Positions 1 through 5,679 of a DNA stretch of 6,377 bases are shown one piece after another. A program made the position numbers and the translations under genes. Source of the DNA: Candidatus Apopatosoma intestinale (GTDB lineage: Bacteria; Bacillota; Clostridia; Oscillospirales; CAG-272); contig JAGHUY010000338.1 in assembly GCA_018064545.1 (NCBI GenBank), positions 1 to 6,377 of the forward strand, in the 5' to 3' direction. The notes under the pieces were generated by a model. The model saw nothing but the letters and a program-made list of their open reading frames with translations, was not told the origin of the DNA and did no database searches. Each line of letters begins with the position of its first letter. Position 1 is the first letter of the stretch.

Positions 1-22
1 CTTTTGAAATCATGAGGCATTT

Positions 23-1270
23 ATGAAAAGCCAGTATCAACCTTTTGAAAACGCAAAGGCCGTGATCCGAAAAGCGGCAGACGCTCTGCATCTGCCGGAA
101 GAAACATACCGTTTTCTGTTCTGCCCCGAACGGGAACTTACCGTATCGCTTCCCGTCAAAATGGACGACGGCCGCACGGAAATCTTTTCGGGATACCGGG
201 TCCAGCATTCCTCGGTCCTCGGCCCCTGCAAGGGCGGCATCCGGTTCCATCCGGACACGAATATGGAAGAAGTCAAAGCACTGTCCTGCTGGATGACGTT
301 GAAATGCTCCGTGGCCGGGCTTCCGTTCGGCGGTGGAAAAGGCGGTATCACCGTCGATCCTTCGGGGCTCAGCGAAGCGGAAAAAGAACGGCTGACGCGC
401 GCCTATGCCCGCGCGATCGCTCCGATCGTAGGAGAGACGCGCGACGTCCCCGCGCCCGACGTCAATACGAACGGTCAGATCATGACGTGGTTTTATGAGG
501 AGTATTCCCAAACCGTCGGAAAAGACTGCCCGGCCGTCGTCACCGGAAAGCCCATAGAAAAGGGCGGTTCTCTCGGAAGAAGTGAGGCCACCGGACGTGG
601 CGTTTGGCTGATCTGCGCGGAACTGATGAAAAGTCTCGGAAAAGAATTGCGCGGCGCCCGCGTCGCCATTCAGGGCAACGGCAACGTCGGCGGTATGACG
701 GCGAAGTTTCTTTCCGAAGCCGGTAGCAAAATCGTCGCGCTTTCCGACGTTTCGGGCGCACTGTTCTGCCCGGACGGTTTAGATATTGCCAAAATACACG
801 AATGCAGTCTGTCTCACCGTCTGCTCTCCACGCTCGACTTACCCGGTGCTACGTTTGTTCCGGGTGACGAGGGAAATCGGATGCTGCTCGAAGCCGATGC
901 CGACCTGCTGATCCCAGCCGCCATGGAAAATCAGATCACGGCCGAAAACGCCGCCCGCATCCGCGCCCCGTATATCGTGGAAGCGGCCAACGGCCCTACG
1001 ACGGTGGAAGCCGACGCCATTCTGGACGCGGCCGGCAAGATCGTAGTTCCCGATATTCTCGCAAATTCCGGCGGCGTCACGGTTTCCTACTTTGAGTGGA
1101 AGCAGAACATGGAACAGGAAAGATGGACGCTTGAAGAGGTCAATGACCGTCTGTATACCATGATCACCGGCGCGTTTGCCACCGTTTGGCAGACGGCAAA
1201 AGAGTACCGTTGTTCCCTGCGCACGGCGGCCTATATGGCGGCCATTCAAAGAATCATCAACGCCGAATAG
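23..1270 (+). CDS. gdhA: Glu/Leu/Phe/Val dehydrogenase family protein, probably glutamate dehydrogenase
   Basis: A 415-residue cytoplasmic enzyme that most likely interconverts glutamate with 2-oxoglutarate plus ammonia using a nicotinamide cofactor. The N-terminal dimerisation/substrate domain (about 1-180) shows the family motifs: GPCKGGIRFHP with K70, MTLK with K94, the signature LPFGGGKGGITVDP with K106 (by family analogy the catalytic lysine), and VPAPDV with D146 (by analogy the proton-transfer aspartate). The Rossmann domain follows, with GNGNVG at 218-223 and an aspartate (D242) after the second strand. ANSGGV near 347-352 is the returning substrate-pocket segment. The length matches the small hexameric class (about 415-450 residues). 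The ATG at 23 has GAGG at 14-17, five bases upstream. The gene is complete, and a hairpin begins three bases after the stop. NAD rather than NADP use is likely by family style but is not settled by the sequence. Leucine or phenylalanine dehydrogenase is less likely given the length and motifs. Confidence 0.95.
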   Translation: MKSQYQPFENAKAVIRKAADALHLPEETYRFLFCPERELTVSLPVKMDDGRTEIFSGYRVQHSSVLGPCKGGIRFHPDTNMEEVKALSCWMTLKCSVAGLPFGGGKGGITVDPSGLSEAEKERLTRAYARAIAPIVGETRDVPAPDVNTNGQIMTWFYEEYSQTVGKDCPAVVTGKPIEKGGSLGRSEATGRGVWLICAELMKSLGKELRGARVAIQGNGNVGGMTAKFLSEAGSKIVALSDVSGALFCPDGLDIAKIHECSLSHRLLSTLDLPGATFVPGDEGNRMLLEADADLLIPAAMENQITAENAARIRAPYIVEAANGPTTVEADAILDAAGKIVVPDILANSGGVTVSYFEWKQNMEQERWTLEEVNDRLYTMITGAFATVWQTAKEYRCSLRTAAYMAAIQRIINAE

Positions 1271-1273
1271 AGA

Positions 1274-1300
1274 GAAGAGGATGCCGACGGCATCCTCTTC
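1274..1300. terminator. Bidirectional hairpin terminator between convergent genes
   Basis: A 12-bp perfect inverted repeat, gaagaggatgcc (1274-1285) and ggcatcctcttc (1289-1300), with a three-base gac loop. One more A-T pair is possible at 1273/1301. It lies three bases after the glutamate dehydrogenase stop and seven bases after the opposing glycosidase stop, so it probably serves both. The T-rich tail is interrupted on each side (tttcacttta on plus, tctctattc on minus), so the strength in either direction is uncertain. Confidence 0.75.
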
Positions 1301-1307
1301 TTTCACT

Positions 1308-4300
1308 TTATTCCTCGTCCAGAATCACGGGAGTTACCATGATTCCGTGCTCACGGAACATATAGTCAGGCGTATAGAAACGGCCTTTCGGACGCCACAT
1401 ACCCGGATCGGTATAGGACGGTTTCAGGATGGTGTTGTGGAGTTGCCCGAGTGTGTTCATCCGGTTGCCGTACAGGGTGATGTCGATCGTATGATCCCCG
1501 TCGGAGAGTTCCCCGAGCGGCAAACGGTTCGGCGGGAATGAGAGCATCCCGGGCACCCGCTTTCCGTCCACTTCAACCGAGAACGCCGTACCGACAAAGC
1601 GTCGGATTTCCAGCGTCTTTTTGCCGCTTCCGTGATAGTGGAAATGATACGTGATATTTCCGCCGTAGAACGGGAGCGTCTGCATGGTGATGTCGTCAAA
1701 AGAGAGTTTTTCGGCTCTCTTCACGAGTTTCACGGTAGAACCGATGGCGCTCACTCCGAAATCGCCGAGCAGATAATAGGCCTCGATCTGTGTAAAATCG
1801 CCGAAGCGCAGGTCGATTTTCAAGGTGTTCTTGCCCTTTTTGATCTTCGGCAGACGGATTGTCTTGACGGCTTCCTCATCGATATAGTAGGAGACTGGCG
1901 TCATATCCGCCGGTTTGCCGTTCAGCGTCACGGTGGAGTATTCGATGGATTCGAGTCCGAGCATCGCGTCCTTATAGGCGATTTCCGACTCAAATTCGAA
2001 CCAGAGCGTCACTTTTTCTTTGGGATTCTTGTCGATGGGCTTGACCCACGGTTGAACCATGCCGCCCGTGCGGAGACGCATTCCGAGAGATTTGCGAATA
2101 TCGTCGTCGGCGTCCAGCACGTATTTGGCGGGATGAATCTCGCCGTCGTTGAGCGAATAGGCCGGTTTATCGAGAAGCAGAACGTTCGGTTCGGACAGCG
2201 TATACGGAACGGAACTTTCGAGCCACGTCTCCCCGGCAAACGTCTTTTCCGTAAAGACAAAGCCGTCTTCTCTCTTGCCGGGCGTCATCTCGACGAGGAG
2301 CGAATCGCAACGGCCGCAGACCCACGGAAATACGGTGTTGCCGTTCTGATACGTCGCGCCGAGGGGTTTTGTCTCACCGGTCAGCGTATCCATCAGCGTC
2401 AGTTCCCATTCGCCGGTCAAGGTGATGGAATAGGATTCGATCAGAGAAACGTCATAATCTCTCGGCTCGTTGACGTGAGCCACGAACAGATGGCGTTTGT
2501 CCCCGTCGGTGCGCATATTGTAAACGATATTGTCGGCAAACCCGCCCCCGGCGTATGAGAGCAGTACCTCTCTCTGTGCTTCGACCGCGTCAAGGAGTTT
2601 GCTTCTTGACCAGTCGATCGCCGTGCATCTTTCCGCCAGTTTCTTCGCCCGGTCAGACGGAACCGCATCGACCAGATACGGAACGGTGCCCATGAAGATC
2701 ACCTGTCCGCCCTTTTCGGCGAAGGCTTCCAGTGCGTCGAGCGTAGAAGAGCGGATCGTATGCAGATTTGGTACAATGACCGCACCGTATTTTTCCTCCC
2801 CGACGGTAAAGCCGCCGTCTGTCCCACCATACTGCGTCGTAAGGAGGGATTCGGAGATCAGGTCGAAATCCTGCGAGCTGAACACAAGCCAGTTGATAAT
2901 CTCATAGAACCGTTTTTGCAATTCCGTGCGGTCGTTATCCGTCTGCGAAAGCGGACCGTAGTGGAGCCAGAAAGACTCGATCGGATGGATCACACCGACG
3001 TTCACCACCGGTTTTCCGCGCGTCATGACGGTGTTGACACGGGCAAAATGGTCTTCGATATATCCGTACTCTTTATACCACGGCGACTGATAGCCGATGG
3101 GGGCCGGATAGTCACGCTTGGCCTCGCCTTTCATGGACACCCAGAACAGGTGCGGAACGCGGACGGTCACGCCGAACGCGGCCTGCCAGTCGCCCTGCTG
3201 TTTGTGCCCCTTGAAATCATAGCACCAGTTCGTCACGCCGTAGAGTTCGCTCATCATGCCCTCGCGCCCATACTGACGGGCGGCACTCTGACACTGTTTG
3301 GCCGTGGAGAGTTCATGATGGTCGGCCAGCATATCAATGCCGGGAAGCGTCAATGAGCGGTAGGAGCGCATCGTCTCGCCGGAACAGACCGTCTGCGTCC
3401 AGAGAGCGGGTTCCATATTGAGGTGTCCGGTCGCGTGGATGCCGTTTGCTTTACACCAATCGCCGATGGTATCGGCATAGGCGGCGGCAAAGCGTTCCGC
3501 CGTGTGATCGTGGAACTGATACCGGCAGACGGAGACCTGTCCGTTCGGCAATTCATAGATCAACTCCGGCAATTTGTCGATAAAGGAGTACCCGTAAGCC
3601 GCCTTGAACGTCTCGTTAAGATCGGTGGTATACGGAACGGTGCAACCCGAATTGTCCTCGGGAGAGCGCAGATAGCCAAAGCGCGACATCTGCGGTTCAT
3701 CGGAGAAGATAGACGGTACGGTTTTTCCAAACTCGTCGCCCACGACCTCTTTGTAACGCTCATGCGTGATTTTCACAAAACTCTCGATGGCGGGCTTGGA
3801 CATCACGTCCACGTAGGTCTCGCCGTTGTACCAGTTTGAGGGCGCGGCATACTCCACATAAACGAACAGTTTTTTATGCTCGGCCTTTTCGCCGAGGTCT
3901 ATTTTCCGATAGGAAACGAGATAACCGTTTTCGTCAAATTCCATATCGAAGCAGGCGAGAACAAAATACTTGTCCCCCGGTTTTTCCTTGTCAGTACGGG
4001 CGTTCGCGATATCCTCCTCCACCGTCAGCGTCCCGTCATTATAGGGAGCGGTGGTCAGAAACATACATTTCTGCCGGTTTTCCACGTCCTTGGTATTCAG
4101 TCCGCCGGCAAAACCGGAGGGCCACTTGTCCTCGTCATAGAGCCACGCCAGCATATCTTCTTTTTTTGCCTTGTCCACACAGGTGCGGATAAGCCCCATA
4201 AATTCATCCGACAGATACGGCGTAGCCAAACCGACGCGCGGGTGCATATGGAAGCCGCCGAAGCCCATTTCCTTCATATACTCGATCTCTTTGCACAGAA

Positions 4301-4415
4301 GCTCCGGCGTGATCTCGCAGTTCCATGCCCAGAACGGCGTGGCGCGGTACTCGCTCGTCGGATGACGGAAAAGTTCCGGAGAAAGCGTTTTTTCTTTGTT
4401 TTTCGGATATAACAT
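1308..4415 (-). CDS. Large GH106-like glycoside hydrolase (alpha-L-rhamnosidase-like), cytoplasmic
   Basis: A 1035-residue protein resembling GH106 alpha-L-rhamnosidase-type enzymes. The N-terminus carries the typical pattern: FWAWNCEI (28-35), MGFGGFHMHPRVGLATPYLS (50-69) and WLYDEDKWPSGFAGG (91-105), the opening of a TIM-barrel catalytic domain that runs to about residue 460. Acidic residues in conserved-looking settings are E240 (SDEP), E335 (GHLNMEP) and E390 (MSELYG), and are candidates for catalysis or metal binding. Residues about 465-600 look like a flavodoxin/GATase-like domain (VNVGVIHP, YGAVIVPN, GGQVIFMG). About 620-1035 is beta-rich and probably forms beta-sandwich, carbohydrate-binding-like modules. 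There is no signal peptide or membrane segment, so it should act in the cytoplasm on imported glycosides. The ATG at 4415 has AAGAGGT eight bases upstream. It has its own promoter and terminator, so it appears to be a single-gene unit. The exact sugar cannot be read from the sequence. Rhamnosides of pectin or plant glycosides are the family-based guess. Confidence 0.82.
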   Translation of the reverse strand: MLYPKNKEKTLSPELFRHPTSEYRATPFWAWNCEITPELLCKEIEYMKEMGFGGFHMHPRVGLATPYLSDEFMGLIRTCVDKAKKEDMLAWLYDEDKWPSGFAGGLNTKDVENRQKCMFLTTAPYNDGTLTVEEDIANARTDKEKPGDKYFVLACFDMEFDENGYLVSYRKIDLGEKAEHKKLFVYVEYAAPSNWYNGETYVDVMSKPAIESFVKITHERYKEVVGDEFGKTVPSIFSDEPQMSRFGYLRSPEDNSGCTVPYTTDLNETFKAAYGYSFIDKLPELIYELPNGQVSVCRYQFHDHTAERFAAAYADTIGDWCKANGIHATGHLNMEPALWTQTVCSGETMRSYRSLTLPGIDMLADHHELSTAKQCQSAARQYGREGMMSELYGVTNWCYDFKGHKQQGDWQAAFGVTVRVPHLFWVSMKGEAKRDYPAPIGYQSPWYKEYGYIEDHFARVNTVMTRGKPVVNVGVIHPIESFWLHYGPLSQTDNDRTELQKRFYEIINWLVFSSQDFDLISESLLTTQYGGTDGGFTVGEEKYGAVIVPNLHTIRSSTLDALEAFAEKGGQVIFMGTVPYLVDAVPSDRAKKLAERCTAIDWSRSKLLDAVEAQREVLLSYAGGGFADNIVYNMRTDGDKRHLFVAHVNEPRDYDVSLIESYSITLTGEWELTLMDTLTGETKPLGATYQNGNTVFPWVCGRCDSLLVEMTPGKREDGFVFTEKTFAGETWLESSVPYTLSEPNVLLLDKPAYSLNDGEIHPAKYVLDADDDIRKSLGMRLRTGGMVQPWVKPIDKNPKEKVTLWFEFESEIAYKDAMLGLESIEYSTVTLNGKPADMTPVSYYIDEEAVKTIRLPKIKKGKNTLKIDLRFGDFTQIEAYYLLGDFGVSAIGSTVKLVKRAEKLSFDDITMQTLPFYGGNITYHFHYHGSGKKTLEIRRFVGTAFSVEVDGKRVPGMLSFPPNRLPLGELSDGDHTIDITLYGNRMNTLGQLHNTILKPSYTDPGMWRPKGRFYTPDYMFREHGIMVTPVILDEE

Positions 4416-4423
4416 ACTCTTTT

Positions 4424-4430
4424 ACCTCTT
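4424..4430 (-). promoter_or_regulatory. Ribosome binding site of the GH106-like gene
   Basis: On the minus strand AAGAGGT lies eight bases before the ATG at 4415-4413. It supports this start codon, which also opens directly into the family-like N-terminus. Confidence 0.65.
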
Positions 4431-4443
4431 TTTCAGAATAGGG

Positions 4444-4457
4444 TCAAAACGCTATTT
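4444..4457. promoter_or_regulatory. Candidate cre / LacI-family operator across the transcription start
   Basis: tcaaaacgctattt matches the CcpA cre consensus TGWAARCGYTWNCW at 12 of 14 positions, including the ARCGYT core. The two mismatches are the symmetric pair at positions 2 and 13. The site begins two bases downstream of the -10 box and spans the predicted transcription start of the glycosidase gene, a classic place for repression. It could serve CcpA-mediated catabolite repression or a LacI-type sugar-responsive regulator, since both share this core. No regulator gene is present in the window, so the call rests only on the match and its position. Confidence 0.38.
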
Positions 4458-4459
4458 TT

Positions 4460-4488
4460 ATTTTACCATTCCGGCTCGTTCAAGTCAA
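4460..4488 (-). promoter_or_regulatory. Sigma-A promoter of the GH106-like gene
   Basis: Read on the minus strand, TTGACT (4488-4483) and TAAAAT (4465-4460) are separated by exactly 17 bases. Each box differs from the housekeeping consensus at one position. The predicted transcript would start near 4453, giving a leader of about 38 bases that contains the ribosome binding site. The promoter lies just beyond the terminator of the preceding operon, consistent with independent expression of the glycosidase. Confidence 0.75.
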
Positions 4489-4500
4489 CAGAAAAACGTG

Positions 4501-4528
4501 AAAAAGGACGCCCCGAAGCGTCCTTTTT
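4501..4528 (-). terminator. Intrinsic terminator of the DUF5685-dnaJ-membrane protein operon
   Basis: A perfect 11-bp inverted repeat, aaaaaggacgc (4501-4511) and gcgtccttttt (4518-4528), with a six-base loop. Read leftward it is a GC-rich stem with a TTCGGG loop followed by a T-run, a textbook Rho-independent terminator. The stem begins inside the stop codon of the membrane protein gene (4529-4527). The A-run before the stem makes it symmetric, but no gene reads toward it from the left. Confidence 0.88.
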
Positions 4529-5039
4529 ATTTCAGATATTTAGCGATTTTCGGCCGGTTTTTGTAAAAGTACAGGCGAATCAAAATACCGTAGAGTCGGT
4601 CGCTGAGAATAAAAATCAGATTGGCGAGAATCGCAAAAACGATTTTCATCGCCTTGGCATCCGGCAGTTCCAACAGTTTGGCAAAGAAGAAGTACAGGAT
4701 GGCCAATGTCCCGTTCATGATGACCAGTCGAACAAGAAAAGAAACCGTCTTTCCGAGCCGTTCCAGAATCGGGATCAGCAAAACGTGAAGCCCGAAAAAC
4801 AGGAGATAGCACCATGCCGCCGTCTTTTCCGGCAAAAGCAAAACCGACAAAAGCGAAGTCGCGCCGTAAACAGCAAAGCCGTATCCGAGGCCAAACTCGA
4901 TCGTGCAGAAGACGACGACGAAAGCGGCAACGGCCGCCGTGGTCATATCAAGAATGCCGGTAACGGAGCCGAGCAGCATCAGAATCACGCTGACGGAAAC
5001 AAGCAACGCGCAAAGAGCCGTTTTTTTGGTTTTTCTCAC
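4527..5039 (-). CDS. Small polytopic membrane protein of unknown function
   Basis: A 170-residue protein with about six hydrophobic segments, roughly at residues 8-29, 33-50, 53-70, 74-93, 99-122 and 131-156. The basic N-terminus (MRKTKK) and basic C-terminus (YKNRPKIAKYLK) both suggest cytoplasmic ends. IEFG (47-50) in the second segment and LLPEKTAAWCYLLFFG after the third resemble small Clostridia membrane proteins that recall ECF-transporter S components, but I see no defining motif and do not assign a substrate. The start is GTG at 5039, with GAGGG (5051-5047) seven bases upstream. That ribosome binding site overlaps the stop codon of the J-domain gene, so translation is probably coupled. 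It is the last gene of the operon and its stop codon runs into the terminator. Confidence 0.82.
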   Translation of the reverse strand: MRKTKKTALCALLVSVSVILMLLGSVTGILDMTTAAVAAFVVVFCTIEFGLGYGFAVYGATSLLSVLLLPEKTAAWCYLLFFGLHVLLIPILERLGKTVSFLVRLVIMNGTLAILYFFFAKLLELPDAKAMKIVFAILANLIFILSDRLYGILIRLYFYKNRPKIAKYLK

Positions 5040-5046
5040 GGTTTTT

Positions 5047-5051
5047 CCCTC
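5047..5051 (-). promoter_or_regulatory. Ribosome binding site for the GTG-started membrane protein
   Basis: GAGGG on the minus strand overlaps the TGA stop of the J-domain gene (5052-5050) and sits seven bases before the GTG at 5039-5037. This supports the non-ATG start and suggests that ribosomes ending the upstream gene restart here. Confidence 0.6.
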
Positions 5052-5679
5052 AACAGCAGGAGATCAGATCGCCGCCCATGGCTTCGCAGCAACAGTCGGC
5101 GCAGACGAGTCCCGTGCAGACGTCGCAGGGATCGGAGCAAAAGCCGCCCCCCGTCCCGGTCGCTTTCCGGTCGTAATCGGACGCCATACGGCTCATGCTA
5201 TCCACCGCGGCACGGTATTCCGCGTTCTGCGGATCCATCTCGCAGGCGCGGCGAAAATGCTTGGATGCCTCAAAATACCAGCCGCGTCCCATGAACACGC
5301 ACCCTTTGAGATAATACCATTCCGCGTTCTTTTCTTCCTTGGCGCAGGCGTCTAATTGAATCTCCGCTTCATAAAAATTCCGGTTGTTGATCAGCGTGCG
5401 GATATAACCGAATTTGGAGGAATCGGAGCCGGAATAGGTCCCGTTTCCGCCAAAGCCGAAATCGTAATCGTCCGCATGATCGACCCGGTTCTGACGATCC
5501 CGCATGACGGTATCGTAGGCCTCGTTGATCTCTTTCATTTTCTCCTGTGCCAAATCGGCGAGAGGACTGGAAGCGTAGTTGTCCGGATGATATTTCCGTG
5601 CCAGATCGCGGTAGGCTTTCTTGATCTCTTCCTCGGAAGCATCCTCGGAAATGCCGAGCACTTTATACGGGTCCGTCAT
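5050..5679 (-). CDS. J-domain (DnaJ-like) protein with TPR-like middle and cysteine-rich tail
   Basis: A 209-residue cytoplasmic protein. Residues 3-62 form a J domain (DPYKVLGISEDASEEEIKKA onward) with the HPD motif intact at 31-33, so it should be able to stimulate a DnaK-type Hsp70. A linker rich in Gly, Asp and Ser (about 63-90) leads to a helical, TPR-like region (about 91-165) with YYLKG and HFRRACEMDPQNAEYRAAV. The last 29 residues contain nine cysteines (181, 185, 188, 193, 196-198, 208, 209), including DPCDVCTGLVCADCCCE and the terminal pair. It lacks the G/F region, the CxxCxGxG zinc repeats and the substrate domain of true DnaJ, so it is a specialised J protein and not the housekeeping co-chaperone. 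The ATG at 5679 was preferred over one 24 codons upstream because AAAGGAG lies eight bases before it and the J domain begins at once. Its start overlaps the DUF5685 stop (ATGA). Confidence 0.9.
   Translation of the reverse strand: MTDPYKVLGISEDASEEEIKKAYRDLARKYHPDNYASSPLADLAQEKMKEINEAYDTVMRDRQNRVDHADDYDFGFGGNGTYSGSDSSKFGYIRTLINNRNFYEAEIQLDACAKEEKNAEWYYLKGCVFMGRGWYFEASKHFRRACEMDPQNAEYRAAVDSMSRMASDYDRKATGTGGGFCSDPCDVCTGLVCADCCCEAMGGDLISCC

Noticed and set aside
1..26. Possible 3' end of an upstream gene overlapping the glutamate dehydrogenase start by ATGA (tga at 24-26)
   Set aside because: Only about eight codons are visible in that frame, too few to tell a gene end from chance.
1274..1300. 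The hairpin as a mobile-element end or repeat unit
   Set aside because: It occurs once, sits between two convergent stop codons and is fully explained as a terminator.
839..1306. A 155-codon minus-strand frame over the end of glutamate dehydrogenase
   Set aside because: Antisense to the conserved Rossmann domain and running through the terminator hairpin; nothing recognisable in the product.
1632..2558. A 308-codon open frame on the plus strand opposite the glycosidase gene
   Set aside because: It lies entirely antisense to a convincing gene, its product is rich in R, H and F without recognisable domains, and it has no good ribosome binding site. Long antisense frames are common opposite GC-rich genes with few stop-generating codons.
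2760..4412. Further plus-strand open frames (about 2760-3356, 3423-3839, 3876-4412) opposite the glycosidase gene
   Set aside because: Same antisense shadow pattern; no family resemblance and no regulatory signals of their own.
5050..5679. Annotation as the housekeeping chaperone DnaJ
   Set aside because: Only the J domain is shared. The G/F region, CxxCxGxG repeats and C-terminal substrate domain are missing, and there is no dnaK or grpE beside it.
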